This document shows positions 29,340 to 40,507 of a DNA stretch of 52,026 bases, in pieces. How positions within the stretch are numbered: position 1 is the first letter of the stretch; every line of letters starts with the position of its first letter. Below the pieces are notes generated by a model that saw only the letters and a list, made by a program, of their open reading frames with translations, made no database searches and had not been told where the DNA came from. The translations under genes were made by a program, and so were the position numbers. Source of the stretch: Methanobrevibacter sp. (GTDB lineage Archaea; Methanobacteriota; Methanobacteria; Methanobacteriales; Methanobacteriaceae); contig NZ_JAFQQZ010000054.1 of assembly GCF_017410345.1 (NCBI RefSeq), forward strand, positions 1 through 52,026, written 5' to 3'.

Positions 29340-30551
29340 TTATTCTAACAATAATTTAAGCAAATTGCAGCCAACCAATTCACCTAAAGCACCATCCTTA
29401 ACGCTGTCTTCATCGTAGACTGAAACATCATCAGCTTCATCTTTAGATGAATAGATTGCAATAGGGACAGAATCTCTTGTATGGGTACCTACATCTATTG
29501 GAGTAGGATGGTCAGGCAATACAGCTATCTTAAAGTCCTTGTATTCATTTTCCAATGCATCAACCAATGGAGCAAGAATGAATTTATCTATATTTTCAAT
29601 TCCTCTTACCTTTTCTTCAAGGTTTTTGGCGTGTCCTGCTTCATCCGGTGCCTCTATGTGCACAAATACAATATCATTATCTTTTAATGCATTAACTGCA
29701 TATTCACCTTTTGCATTATAGTCTGTATCAAAGAATGCAGTTGCTCCAGGAACATCAAGATTGGTGCAACCTGAACAGACTCCTAAACCTTTGATTAGGT
29801 CCACACCGGTGATTACAGCACCTTTAAGGCCATAGACATCTTCCATCTTTGGCATGTCAGGCATGGTTCCCTGACCCCAGAACCAAACCATATTGCAAGG
29901 TTCCTTGCCCTCTTCTATTCTTTTTTGGTTTACTGGGTGGTCAGCCAATGCCTCTTTTGATTCTATCATGATTGATTTCACTTCATCTGCAAATGAATCA
30001 AACTCTATCTTATCTTCAATGGTATCTCCTACAAAGTCATGTGGAGGGACCATATCCAATTTTGCTAGCTTTTCAGCATTTTCCTTATCATTATATACAA
30101 AGATATGCCTGTAGCTTACGCCAGGATAGAACTTGCCCTTGAAGTCAGGATATTTATCATTGAAGTATTCGTTCAAGGCTTCCATAAGCTCTGCAGCTTC
30201 CTCTGATGAGATGTGTCCTGCATTGGAACTTGCCATCAATCCGTCCCTTTCGGTGATTGTGTTGCAACGGAACACAACATCTCCCTCTTTGGTCTCTATG
30301 CCCATGCTTGCAGCTTCAAGTGGGCCACGGCCGCTATAATAATCCAATGGATCATAGCCGAATATGCTCATGTTAGCCACATCTGAGCCTGGAGGCAATG
30401 TTTCTGGCACATTTTGGATTAATCCGGTTCTTCCTTCTTTAGCTATCTTATCCAAAATAGGTTTATCAGCTACTTTTAGAGGGGTTTTTCCATCTATTTC
30501 CTCTAATGGATAATCACTTGCACCATCTTCTATAACAATAACATATTTCAT
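29340..30551 (-). CDS. apgM: 2,3-bisphosphoglycerate-independent phosphoglycerate mutase (archaeal type)
   Basis: A 403-residue enzyme interconverting 3- and 2-phosphoglycerate in glycolysis and gluconeogenesis. It belongs to the alkaline-phosphatase superfamily: VIVIEDGASDYPLEEIDGK at the start (metal-binding Asp), PPGSDVANMSIFGYDP near 53-68 with the phosphorylated Ser, HIEAPDEAGHAKN near 300 and LPDHPTPIDVGTHTRD near 345. Length is normal for archaeal ApgM. GGAG precedes the ATG. Upstream are two direct repeats of CTGTAATAATC (30598-30608, 30612-30622). Confidence 0.96.
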   Translation of the reverse strand: MKYVIVIEDGASDYPLEEIDGKTPLKVADKPILDKIAKEGRTGLIQNVPETLPPGSDVANMSIFGYDPLDYYSGRGPLEAASMGIETKEGDVVFRCNTITERDGLMASSNAGHISSEEAAELMEALNEYFNDKYPDFKGKFYPGVSYRHIFVYNDKENAEKLAKLDMVPPHDFVGDTIEDKIEFDSFADEVKSIMIESKEALADHPVNQKRIEEGKEPCNMVWFWGQGTMPDMPKMEDVYGLKGAVITGVDLIKGLGVCSGCTNLDVPGATAFFDTDYNAKGEYAVNALKDNDIVFVHIEAPDEAGHAKNLEEKVRGIENIDKFILAPLVDALENEYKDFKIAVLPDHPTPIDVGTHTRDSVPIAIYSSKDEADDVSVYDEDSVKDGALGELVGCNLLKLLLE

Positions 30552-30597
30552 TATAAAACTCCTTTTTCTTTTAACAATGTTATTAAATAAGTCTAAT

Positions 30598-30622
30598 CTG
30601 TAATAATCAAACTGTAATAATC
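30598..30622. repeat. 11-bp direct repeat upstream of apgM
   Basis: CTGTAATAATC occurs twice, separated by AAA, giving a 14-base period, about 50-70 bases before the apgM start. A possible regulator site; no binder is known. Confidence 0.4.
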
Positions 30623-30719
30623 TAAAACTTTTATTTTTTAATCTAATACTGTCTAAATATTGATTAAAACAAATAAAAAAAGTAAAATAATATTAAATTA
30701 AAATCAGCTAATTTAATAA

Positions 30720-31736
30720 TTATTTGTTCTTAATAATGTTTATTAAATCTGTAAGCATTGCAGAAGCGGTTTCCAAGGATCCTGCTCCCTTACCCATTAC
30801 AGTGATGTCATCTGCCAGATCGGTAGTGACATTTGCCAAGTTCAATGTGCCATCGATTGCAAACGGACTGTTTTTCTTGACAAGTCTTGGAGATACTTTC
30901 AATTGCTTTTCAGATACCTCTCCAATCAATTTCACATAGTAACCTTGTTCCTTGGCAAGATTGATTGCATCAAGGGATACGTCTGATATTCCTCTAACGT
31001 CGACATCAGCGTATGTCGCATCGATTCCCAATACGGAATTTGCTAAAATGACAACTTTGCATGCCGCATCGATACCTTCCACATCCTGTGTAGGGTCTGT
31101 TTCAGCAATTCCTAACTGTTGAGCCTCTTCCAAGGTATTTTCATAGCTCATTCCTTCTGTGGTCATTCTTGAAAGGATATAGTTGGTGGTACCGTTTAGG
31201 ATACCTTTGATTGAACTGATTCCACAGCTTGCAAGGGTTTCCTGACATAGGTTGATTATAGGCATGGCACCGCCTACAGATGCTTCAAACTTGAAGTCAA
31301 CACCTGCAGCTTCCTTCGCTTCAATCAATTCCTTGTAGAACAATGCCAAATGTCCCTTGTTTGAGGTCACTACATCCTTTCCATCGGCAAAAGCCTTCAA
31401 TGTCAAGGATTTTGCAGGTTCAGCATCCTTGATGTTTGTTGGAGTAGCTTCTATCAGGACATCATAATCAACAGCATCCAACACTTCAATTCCTGATTTC
31501 TCGCTTCCATAATCAGGATAGTTAGCCAATTTGCCGGTTTCTTCCTTGGTCTTAAGGAGCATTTCCTCATCCAAACCATCCTCACAGATTGCTGAGGTAG
31601 ATGAATCAGCAGCTGCAACCACTTTCAATGTGATTCCAAATTTGTCTTTGACCATTTCCTTCTTCAAGGAGATAGCCTTTGCAACTCCCTTTCCTACAGC
31701 TCCGAATCCTATTAGTATAATTTTGCATTCATCCAT
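30720..31736 (-). CDS. hom: Homoserine dehydrogenase
   Basis: A 338-residue NAD(P)-dependent enzyme reducing aspartate semialdehyde to homoserine, on the path to threonine and methionine. The nucleotide-binding motif [10 protein letters not shown] is near 9-18; SNKGHLAL near 120 and the catalytic region [26 protein letters not shown] and [19 protein letters not shown] follow. It lacks a fused ACT domain; instead a separate ACT protein is encoded 11 bases upstream. AGGAGG precedes the ATG and begins right at the stop of that gene. It connects to the O-acetylhomoserine sulfhydrylase gene at 37279. Confidence 0.96.
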   Translation of the reverse strand: MDECKIILIGFGAVGKGVAKAISLKKEMVKDKFGITLKVVAAADSSTSAICEDGLDEEMLLKTKEETGKLANYPDYGSEKSGIEVLDAVDYDVLIEATPTNIKDAEPAKSLTLKAFADGKDVVTSNKGHLALFYKELIEAKEAAGVDFKFEASVGGAMPIINLCQETLASCGISSIKGILNGTTNYILSRMTTEGMSYENTLEEAQQLGIAETDPTQDVEGIDAACKVVILANSVLGIDATYADVDVRGISDVSLDAINLAKEQGYYVKLIGEVSEKQLKVSPRLVKKNSPFAIDGTLNLANVTTDLADDITVMGKGAGSLETASAMLTDLINIIKNK

Positions 31737-31747
31737 TCTAATTCCTC

Positions 31748-32233
31748 CTAGACCTCATCGATAACCAAGAAGTCCTTCTCCTCAGCTATTTCCATAACCT
31801 TATTGTATGCTATTTCCCTTTTGCCTAAATCAAGCTCGATTGTAAGCAATGCAGTGGATTTGAGTTCGCCATCTAGTTTCAATTGCAAATCACTTACTAC
31901 AAGGCCATCGACAGCATTGATCTTATCTACGGTGTCTCTTAAATCCCTGTCAATGATGTGTCCATAGAGAATGGCGCTTAGCTTTTCCTTTTTGATGGTG
32001 TCGTCAACTTCAATCAATGAAACTCCCATTTCCTTGAACTTGTCAACAACAGCCTGCAGGTTTTCCCTTTCGCCTTCAAGTGCTATTTGAATAGCAGCTT
32101 TTCCTTCTCCAGCCTTGATTTCCCTTTTGTGAACAATTGTTACTACATTAGCTCCAAGCTCTCCTATAGGATTCAAGATGGATACCAATTGTCCAGGAAC
32201 ATCCAATATTTCAAGAATCAGATTCATTCTCAT
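31748..32233 (-). CDS. ACT-domain protein, probable regulator of homoserine dehydrogenase
   Basis: A 161-residue protein with an ACT domain at the start ([20 protein letters not shown], about 3-75) and a second alpha/beta half ([17 protein letters not shown], about 90-160). ACT domains bind amino acids. Its tight linkage to hom (11 bases) suggests it gives feedback control by threonine or methionine in trans; this is inference. GGGGAT precedes the ATG. Confidence 0.85.
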   Translation of the reverse strand: MRMNLILEILDVPGQLVSILNPIGELGANVVTIVHKREIKAGEGKAAIQIALEGERENLQAVVDKFKEMGVSLIEVDDTIKKEKLSAILYGHIIDRDLRDTVDKINAVDGLVVSDLQLKLDGELKSTALLTIELDLGKREIAYNKVMEIAEEKDFLVIDEV

Positions 32234-32322
32234 AATATAATCCCCTTTTCAGTAATTTACAATTAATATAATTTTAATAAATTTATTCAATTTATAACTG
32301 TTTAATAGAATAAACCAATTAT

Positions 32323-32538
32323 TTAACCAGTCCATTCCGCTTTTTTAACAACTACATTTCCGTCCTTATCGGTTCTTGCGTTTCTAACGATTTTGCTTGC
32401 ATCGTTCTGTACGGATTCATCTTCACGGTTCAAGTTAAGATTGTCAGTGATGTAATAGGTTCCTTCCAATTCAGGAACTTTATCCAAGGTTTTTGAAAAT
32501 TCTTCCAAGATCTTTTCTGCATCTTTTTCAATTGCCAT
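32323..32538 (-). CDS. Archaeal GatC-related protein (amidotransferase subunit C)
   Basis: A 71-residue protein starting with KDAEKILEEFSKTLDKVPEL, then TYYITDNLN and a conserved end VVVKKAEW. This matches the archaeal GatC-related family, thought to stabilise GatA-GatB, which makes Asn-tRNA(Asn) and possibly Gln-tRNA from misacylated precursors. gatA and gatB are not in this window. AAGGAG precedes the ATG. It lies 187 bases after asnB, another amide-forming enzyme. Confidence 0.75.
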   Translation of the reverse strand: MAIEKDAEKILEEFSKTLDKVPELEGTYYITDNLNLNREDESVQNDASKIVRNARTDKDGNVVVKKAEWTG

Positions 32539-32725
32539 TTAAATTCTCCTTAAAATTTTTTAATATTTTGATTATTTTAATTATAAATGCTTTTTTAGCT
32601 TATTTTATAATGTTTTGGAATATAAATTAAGTTTATATTACTTTAATATATGTTTATTAATATTAATATACTTTTATAAATTAAGAAAATTATTTTAAAA
32701 TTATTAAAAATTGATTAAAATAATC

Positions 32726-34294
32726 CTATTGATTCTTTAGATTATCAATAAATTCCTCAATGTCAAAGGACCTTAATACTCTCTTTTTAAGTATCTTATT
32801 GATTCCAGAACCGTATTGGGCTGCCTTCTTAGGCCTGTCTGCTATATAATCCGGAACTCCAATGGATTTTGCAACATCCCTTAAGATATGTTTTCGCAAT
32901 ATGTCTTCATTGTCTTTTATCTTATATTTTCCAGGAATGTCCAAAGCTATGTTTATTATGTCCTTGTCTAAAAAGGGCACTCTAAGCTCCACTCCATTTG
33001 CCATGGATACCGCATCATCACGTTCAAGGTTGACATGATACATGTTTGCTATGTCATGATAGATCTCTTCATCTAAATCAAAATAGGCATCAAATAATGA
33101 GTTTTCCTCAAAGTGCTTCAGATAGCGGTTATATCCGCCAAAGAGTTCATCTGCTCCCTGACCGGATAGTGCCACTTTAATATTATCCTCTTTCATGGCT
33201 TTTGTGGCTAAGTAGATGGTCATTCCAACTCCCAATTTCATAACATTGTCATCTTCAATTGCAGTGAGAACTGGTTCCATTGATTCCTTTACTGTATTTT
33301 CATCAATGATTACTGTCTTTAGCGGAAGATCCAATTCTTCAGCTATTTCCCTGCTGAACTTAATGTCCTGTGAATTTTCCACTCCAACAGAGTATAATTT
33401 AATGTTTAATGGTTTATTTTCAGCTATTTGTTTTAATAAAACCGCTAAAATAGTGCTGTCTACACCACCAGAGAATATCAATCCAATATCAACTATATTC
33501 TCCACTCTTTTTTCCACAGCTGAATATAAGTCATCCTTTAATAATTCATTATAGACTTCATAACTGTCTTTTGTTTCCAAATATTCATTATATTCATTAT
33601 AGTTGGATTTGATTGATTTGAAATCAGTGCTGATAATCTTATTGATTAGATTGTTTTCCAAATCTACCATTTCCCAATTATATAATATGGATCCAGGGAT
33701 TAAATCATGAATATTTTCATCATCAATTCCAGCTCTCCAAAGGCCCTTTTTCTCTGATGCAAAGGATTTCAAGTCCTTTTCCTCATCCATTCCATAGAAT
33801 AAAGGCTTGACTCCGATTGGATCTCTGGAGATTGCAAGATTATTATTTTTCTTATCATAAACTGCAAAAGAATAGTCTCCATCCAATTCCTTCATTGATG
33901 ATTTAACTGATTCCAATAGATTTTCTTCATTTAAATCATAATGATAATTGATTAGATTAGCCAATAATTGACTATCACTTTTAGACTCGGAATAATTCTT
34001 ATAATTTTCCTTTAGGAATTCTTCAATCTTTTTGAAATTATAAATCTCTCCATTGAAGACCAAAACAAGATCATTAAGCATAATTGGCTGTTTATTCTCT
34101 TCCAGATTGTCATATATTTCATTGTTTTCATTTAGAAGATTAAAAATAGATAGCAGATTATGACCTAAACCTATACCATTCTCTTCATCAATAAATGTAT
34201 TGGAGTAATCTTCTCCCCTATGCTTTATTGACTTTAAGGCAGAATCCAACAATTCTGGATTAATATTTCCTGCCATACCTACTATTCCACACAT
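32726..34294 (-). CDS. asnB: Asparagine synthetase (glutamine-hydrolysing)
   Basis: A 522-residue enzyme. The N-terminal glutaminase starts MCGIVGMAGN with Cys2 as nucleophile, then HRGEDYSN and NGEIYNFK; the synthetase half has the ATP loop IFSGGVDSTILAVLL near 270-284, SGQGADELFGGYNRYL and GVELRVPFLDKDI. It makes asparagine from aspartate, glutamine and ATP. Full length. GGTGAG precedes the ATG. Some archaeal AsnB-like proteins amidate other carboxylates, but nothing here points that way. Confidence 0.93.
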   Translation of the reverse strand: MCGIVGMAGNINPELLDSALKSIKHRGEDYSNTFIDEENGIGLGHNLLSIFNLLNENNEIYDNLEENKQPIMLNDLVLVFNGEIYNFKKIEEFLKENYKNYSESKSDSQLLANLINYHYDLNEENLLESVKSSMKELDGDYSFAVYDKKNNNLAISRDPIGVKPLFYGMDEEKDLKSFASEKKGLWRAGIDDENIHDLIPGSILYNWEMVDLENNLINKIISTDFKSIKSNYNEYNEYLETKDSYEVYNELLKDDLYSAVEKRVENIVDIGLIFSGGVDSTILAVLLKQIAENKPLNIKLYSVGVENSQDIKFSREIAEELDLPLKTVIIDENTVKESMEPVLTAIEDDNVMKLGVGMTIYLATKAMKEDNIKVALSGQGADELFGGYNRYLKHFEENSLFDAYFDLDEEIYHDIANMYHVNLERDDAVSMANGVELRVPFLDKDIINIALDIPGKYKIKDNEDILRKHILRDVAKSIGVPDYIADRPKKAAQYGSGINKILKKRVLRSFDIEEFIDNLKNQ

Positions 34295-34603
34295 AATCTC
34301 ACCAATTAATAGTTTAATAATCTTAAATTTTACTTTATATTCCTTTTTTACATTTAATAATATTGTTTTGATTACTTTTATAATTAATTATTTGGCTTAA
34401 TTGACTATAATTTTATGATTATTTTAAAATATTATAATCAGATTGTAACTTTTTTTAAAAAAGAAAAGATATATAAATAAAAAAGTACAAATATTTAGTT
34501 ATACCTAAATATTATTTAGGAATACTTAATTATTACTGTAAGTATAAAAAAATTATTTTTTATGATAATTACAGAATAATTATTAAATTTATAGGTGTTA
34601 GAT
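34295..34603. promoter_or_regulatory. Divergent region with stacked inverted repeats before the TM2-like gene
   Basis: A 309-base gap. A plus-strand TATA box (atatataaa) lies at 34470-34478. Downstream are overlapping inverted repeats: ATATTTAG..CTAAATAT (34491-34498 and 34505-34512) and CCTAAAT-ATT-ATTTAGG (34504-34520). They overlap the expected transcript start and could be an operator or a leader hairpin. Confidence 0.45.
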
Positions 34604-34879
34604 ATGGCAAAGAAAAATACATACTTGGCAATGATTCTATCAGCAATCGTTCCAGGTTTAGGTTTAGCATACGATGGAGAAGTAAAAAGATTTTTAATTT
34701 ATCTGGTATTGGGCATTATATTCGCAGGATTCTGGATTCATTTCGGAATGCCTTTGGATGCTGAAATTGACAATACCGGTTTCTGCTGCTACTTGGCATA
34801 TATCATTACTTGGATCTTCGGTCTTTATGACACTTTAAGAACCACTATTGATGTAAACAGAGGAAACGAAGCTATTTAA
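34604..34879 (+). CDS. Small TM2-like membrane protein
   Basis: A 91-residue protein with helices at about 6-38 (YLAMILSAIVPGLGLAYDG, FLIYLVLGIIFAGFW) and about 55-75 (CCYLAYIITWIFGLYDTL). The pair of helices around an LGLxYxG turn is like TM2/DUF5683 small membrane proteins, whose function is unknown. The ATG at 34604 is chosen since AGGTG lies seven bases upstream; the GTG at 34595 is part of that site. The complex promoter suggests tight regulation. Confidence 0.75.
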   Translation: MAKKNTYLAMILSAIVPGLGLAYDGEVKRFLIYLVLGIIFAGFWIHFGMPLDAEIDNTGFCCYLAYIITWIFGLYDTLRTTIDVNRGNEAI

Positions 34880-35118
34880 ATTAAAAAAAACTCTTTTTAT
34901 AAATTTTTTTATTTATTTTTTATTTTACTATTTTTTACTTTTTTAACTATTTTTACTGATTTTATGTTTATTTAACTATTTTTACAATAATCATTAATTT
35001 AAAAAAAAGAATAATCAAATAAAAGACTGCAAAAAGATTAATAGTTTTAAAAAAAGATTAAAAAAAGACTATATCAAAAGTAAAATACTAATAAAAAAAG
35101 AAAAGTATAGGAAAATAA

Positions 35119-36255
35119 TTAGTTAACATTATTTCCTACTTCAATTTTATCAATGACCTTCTGTCCTTCCTCAGCCATTTCAGAGAATGTTGCAATTGTC
35201 TTTTGCATTTCTGGAAGTGCTTGGTTCTTGTAATTGCTTACATCTTCAATTGCAGCCAATGCATCTGCAAAGGATGCCTTAAGGACTTCAGGTGAAATCA
35301 TGGTTTCCATGCTTTGCTTTTGAATCTCGTTTCCTTGTTCCCTTAACATTTTGGAAGTGGATTCGATTACCATTTCAGTAGTTTCATTCAAGGTCTTGAT
35401 CTTGTCGATTACAATTTTCTGATTGTATAATGCACTTGCAACCATTACTCCGTTTCTAAGTGCAGTTACAGTAACGTTTTTAGCACGGGTTACCCCTCTG
35501 ATCAATTCCTTGTTGTTTCTTCTTACAACGTTCAAGGAGATGATACCCTGTTCGTTTACAACAATCATCTGTTGCATGTCCATGATTCTTTGCCTTAGCG
35601 GGAAGAGAACCTCTTCACGTACAAAGTCAATCTTATATTGGTCCACACCTTCTATTTCAGCCTGACGGATTTGCTGTTCAATGGATAGGTCCATTTGTTT
35701 TCCAAGTTCAATGTCAGTCATGAGCTTTTTGGTGAGTTCCCTTAAGTAGTTTTCTTCAGCAAGAAGAGTGGTGTTGTCATTCTGCAATACTCTGCTGCTT
35801 GCATCAAGGGACATTAAGATATTGGAGATGGCCTCATCAGCCTTTTCATATCTTGAGAAATAATTCCTGACAGGTTTCAAGAGTTTTCCCAATATGCCTG
35901 ATTGACCGAATTCAATTGCAGCAGGGTCAAGGTTTCTGATTTCCCTTTCCAATTCCTCTAGTTTTACGCCAATATTGGCTGCTTCATCTCCCCCTTTTGC
36001 TATATCAACAAAGCGAGTGGTCAGGAGATTGTTCTTGTTTGCAGATCTGTTGATGGTGGCAAGACCGAAATCATCCAAAGGTTTCAAGATGTTTTCCCTT
36101 TCTGCCACATTATCGAAATTAGCTTCAAAGATTGCATGAGCATTGTCATCTGCCTGTTTCTTGATTTCAGGATTTGGAATCTTTTCTTCCTCTTCCTTCA
36201 AACTTTTGTCTACTTCTTCTTTAATATCATTTACATTAAGTGAAAATTCAGCCAT
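35119..36255 (-). CDS. TelA/KlaA family protein (toxic anion resistance)
   Basis: A 378-residue, mostly helical cytoplasmic protein of the TelA family. Signatures: ILKPLDDFGLATINRSANKN (about 56-75), PVRNYFSRYEKADEAISNIL (about 128-150), NYLRELTKKL, then ALRNGVMVASALYNQKIVID (about 270-290). Members are linked to tellurite, antibiotic and envelope stress by an unclear mechanism. It is preceded by a zinc-ribbon coiled-coil gene at 130 bases, probably the same transcript. GGGTGAT precedes the ATG. Confidence 0.88.
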   Translation of the reverse strand: MAEFSLNVNDIKEEVDKSLKEEEEKIPNPEIKKQADDNAHAIFEANFDNVAERENILKPLDDFGLATINRSANKNNLLTTRFVDIAKGGDEAANIGVKLEELEREIRNLDPAAIEFGQSGILGKLLKPVRNYFSRYEKADEAISNILMSLDASSRVLQNDNTTLLAEENYLRELTKKLMTDIELGKQMDLSIEQQIRQAEIEGVDQYKIDFVREEVLFPLRQRIMDMQQMIVVNEQGIISLNVVRRNNKELIRGVTRAKNVTVTALRNGVMVASALYNQKIVIDKIKTLNETTEMVIESTSKMLREQGNEIQKQSMETMISPEVLKASFADALAAIEDVSNYKNQALPEMQKTIATFSEMAEEGQKVIDKIEVGNNVN

Positions 36256-36385
36256 AATATCACCCTTTCATTATACACAATAAATCAAAATACAATGTGT
36301 CATATAATTTTATGACACATCTTATTTATAAAGTTTTGCTTTTTTTGGATAAAATTTGATAAAGATATAAAAAAATAGATTAAAA

Positions 36386-36940
36386 TTATTCATAATCCTT
36401 TACGGAATCGATCAATTCATTCATTTCCTTAAGAAGAGAGTCTATTTCATCATAGGATTCCTCTTCCCCATTGCTTATGCTGATGATGAGTTCGCTTTGC
36501 AATTCACCCATCTTGCCAATGATTGACTCCAAAGTCTTGATCTTTTCCTTTAGGGCAGAAACTATCTTTTCTGAATATTCATCAGATAGCTCAATCATGC
36601 TCACTGCTGCTTCGGCTTCCCTGAAGAAGCTTACCCTGCAGCTGTCAACTTCAGCTCTGAATCTGCAATAGGACATCTGGCCATTAGGGAATTTCTTTTC
36701 AAGAAGTTCAATGACCTTCTCTTCCTTGGTTTCATAGGTTTCCTTGAGTGTTTCAACTCTTTTCTTATAGAATGAATAATCAGGTTTATTGGTTTTAGGT
36801 GTTGTATTGGTTGTGGTTGTTGTAGTCTTAAAGATGTCTTTTGGTTTTGCTTCATCCAGTTTCTTTCCACAGTTGGGACAGAAATGATCTTCTGGGAATA
36901 ATTTGAATCCGCAGTATATGCAAAAATTATCTTTAGCCAT
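36386..36940 (-). CDS. Zinc-ribbon coiled-coil protein
   Basis: A 184-residue protein. A zinc ribbon CIYCGFKLFPEDHFCPNCGKK (residues 7-27) is followed by a Thr-rich linker (TTTTTTNTTPK) and a long helical region likely to form coiled coil (YKKRVETLKETYETKEEKVI, and about 115-184). No membrane helix. It is upstream of telA-like on the same strand, so it may be its partner, by analogy with small helical partners of TelA proteins in bacteria (inference). GTGAT precedes the ATG. Confidence 0.75.
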   Translation of the reverse strand: MAKDNFCIYCGFKLFPEDHFCPNCGKKLDEAKPKDIFKTTTTTTNTTPKTNKPDYSFYKKRVETLKETYETKEEKVIELLEKKFPNGQMSYCRFRAEVDSCRVSFFREAEAAVSMIELSDEYSEKIVSALKEKIKTLESIIGKMGELQSELIISISNGEEESYDEIDSLLKEMNELIDSVKDYE

Positions 36941-38562
<1,622 letters not shown>

Positions 38563-38573
38563 AAATAGTAAAT

Positions 38574-38617
38574 AGAGGATAAAACCTCTTTAAAAAATTT
38601 CTTTTTTTTCTTTTTTT
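38574..38617 (+). terminator. Terminator after metY
   Basis: A short stem AGAGG..CCTCT (38574-38589) is followed by T-rich runs to 38617. Confidence 0.5.
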
Positions 38618-38636
38618 AAATAGAGATAAATCTCTA
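38601..38636 (-). terminator. Terminator after the unknown 216-residue gene
   Basis: On the minus strand a stem TAGAGA-TTTA-TCTCTA (38621-38636) comes 16 bases after the stop and leads into A/T-only sequence. It overlaps the T-runs ending the converging metY gene. Confidence 0.4.
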
Positions 38637-38652
38637 AAAAATAGTTCTTATT

Positions 38653-39303
38653 TTAATATAATTGCGGACCTGTATACTCATTCTCTTCTGTATACACTCT
38701 AATCAATGTATCAACTGTATCCTCATACATCAATCTGTAGCCGATTGCACCGCCAAACTTGCTTTCAAGATTGTTCAAAGCTTTGTTGGCACCGTCACTA
38801 CCATTATTGATTACATACCACATTCCATGTGGAGTGTATATGAAGAGCTCCCCATAGCCATCTTCTGCACCATTCTTGAAGCTGTCTGCAGGGTCATAGA
38901 TCTTTGTGGAATGGATTGCCAAACGACTTAAATCCTGTTTTGGCTGTGTACCGCTTTTGAATAACATATTGAGCCAATTGTAGCATTGGTCCTTAAACTG
39001 AACCTTTTTGATTGGATCAGACATTTTGGATTCTATATTCTCTCTTCTCTTAGCCAATGTGTTTGTTATTCCAAGTATCTCCTCTACTTTTGGCACGTCC
39101 TCTTCCAGGCATCTGTATCCTTCAGGTCTTCCTGTAACCTTGATGTTACCTTCTACAAAGTCCATCCTTTTCCATTTTTTCATGTATGGCTTTACCTTTT
39201 CCCATTCCTCATCAGGTATCTTCTTGTTCAATCCGTAGAGATAGCCATATTCCATTGCATCATAACATTTTGTTTCTAACTTTAAATCCTTATCTCCTGC
39301 CAT
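38653..39303 (-). CDS. Unknown 216-residue protein
   Basis: I do not recognise this protein. It is soluble, with an N-terminal helical part (about 1-100: KCYDAMEYGYLYGLNKK, DEEWEKVKPYMKKWKRM) and a more beta-rich end (GYGELFIYTPHGMWYVINNG, IGYRLMYEDTVDTLIRVYTE). No signal or membrane segment. Of two adjacent ATGs the second is used, since GTGAT lies three bases before it. It is a single gene with its own terminator, converging with metY. Confidence 0.65.
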   Translation of the reverse strand: MAGDKDLKLETKCYDAMEYGYLYGLNKKIPDEEWEKVKPYMKKWKRMDFVEGNIKVTGRPEGYRCLEEDVPKVEEILGITNTLAKRRENIESKMSDPIKKVQFKDQCYNWLNMLFKSGTQPKQDLSRLAIHSTKIYDPADSFKNGAEDGYGELFIYTPHGMWYVINNGSDGANKALNNLESKFGGAIGYRLMYEDTVDTLIRVYTEENEYTGPQLY

Positions 39304-39402
39304 CATATCACTTTTTATCTTTGTTTATATTATATTGAACAAATTGACATATATAAATTTATGGATAAAAATTTAATATATAAAAATATATAACGGCAAA
39401 AA

Positions 39403-39828
39403 TTACCATTTCATTTTATATTTCCTTAAAAATTCATCATCATTTTGAACATTAATATAGAAATAGGAATATAAACTTGGAAAAACCTTTTTTAGCTTTA
39501 CAAATTCATCCAATAATTCATTATAGACATTATTGTTCTCATCAATCGAATCTTTATTTATTATATAAGCGAATATTGCATCAAAATCATCATATTCCGG
39601 ATCATCCTTATATTCCAAATATATTTTTGAATTTGGGAAGAAATTATAAATAAGATATGAACTGATATTAATTAAATCAATTAGATTTGATTTATCTAAA
39701 CAGAATTCTTTTATTTCATTTGGATTAACTAATATGAATTCATCCCTAAACCCTTCGACTCTTGCCTTCTTATTTAAAACTAAATTATTAATGTTCAATT
39801 TATTTACAACCCCCTTAAAAGTGTACAT
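39403..39828 (-). CDS. Unknown partner of HEPN-like protein
   Basis: A 141-residue acidic soluble protein: MYTFKGVVNKLNINNLVL at the start and YLEYKDDPEYDDFDAIFAYI near 75-95, followed by helix (VYNELLDEFVKLKK). No family recognised. ATG at 39828 has GGTGAT four bases upstream; a TTG at 39846 is rejected. It follows the HEPN-like gene by 24 bases, so the two form a probable toxin-antitoxin-like pair in which this would be the antidote or regulatory part (inference). Confidence 0.65.
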   Translation of the reverse strand: MYTFKGVVNKLNINNLVLNKKARVEGFRDEFILVNPNEIKEFCLDKSNLIDLINISSYLIYNFFPNSKIYLEYKDDPEYDDFDAIFAYIINKDSIDENNNVYNELLDEFVKLKKVFPSLYSYFYINVQNDDEFLRKYKMKW

Positions 39829-39852
39829 TTTATCACCAAATATCAAAATAAA

Positions 39853-40212
39853 TTATTTTTTTAAGCTTTTCAAAACCTCTTCTGAGATGATTTTACAATC
39901 AGACACCTTGTTCACATCAAAAAATTCATCATAATCCGCTTCATTGCGAATGTCTCTAAGAATTCTCAATTGATCACCTATTTTTCCTTTTTCACCATCC
40001 AAGCCTTCAAAGTGTTTTATCAAGTCCTTATGAGAAATTTTACTGCCAGGTTTTCTTCCCTTTCTATTATTGTAAATGTCTCTAGCAATTAGATAACAAG
40101 GATAATAGTATCTTCCCACAGCTGTTCTTTGATATTCCTCATTTTTTGAAAACATTCTGAGATGTTCACCTACATGCCAAAACTTAATCCAATTAAATCT
40201 AATGAAAATCAA
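39853..40212 (-). CDS. HEPN-like protein
   Basis: A 119-residue all-helical protein with a HEPN-like pattern: RTAVGRYYYPCYLIARDIYN near 30-48, SHKDLIKHFEG near 60-70 and ILRDIRNEADYDE near 84-96, where RNxADY replaces the usual RxxxxH of active HEPN RNases. Such small HEPN proteins often pair with an antitoxin. The start is uncertain: the ORF opens at 40212 but a ribosome site is not obvious. It is the first gene of a two-gene unit and lies at the downstream edge of the defence island. Confidence 0.65.
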   Translation of the reverse strand: MIFIRFNWIKFWHVGEHLRMFSKNEEYQRTAVGRYYYPCYLIARDIYNNRKGRKPGSKISHKDLIKHFEGLDGEKGKIGDQLRILRDIRNEADYDEFFDVNKVSDCKIISEEVLKSLKK

Positions 40213-40507
40213 CTCTTTTTATCTGTTTTTCCTCCTTTTTGCTTATTTTAGTATTTATTTTAATCATATATAAATATTATAGTTTTATTTAGAATATAAC
40301 TTACAATTTTATTGTTATATTAAAATTAAAGTGTTAAAAATCGTTTTTAATTTTATGTATAGTTTACTATATATGGAAAATAAATGATTAAAATTTTAAA
40401 AAAAAAGTTAGTAAAAAATCTAAATTATTTTAAAAAAAAGAGGGGTGAAAAAAATAAAAATTTAAAAAGAAGTTAAAAGCTATCTGCAAAGAGATAGAAT
40501 AAAAAAA
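40213..40507. other. AT-rich spacer at the end of the OLD operon
   Basis: About 295 bases with poly-T/poly-A runs and no ORF. It should hold the end signal of the OLD gene and the promoter of the HEPN pair; a minus-strand TATA-like stretch (complement of catatataaatat) lies near 40264-40276. Confidence 0.3.
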
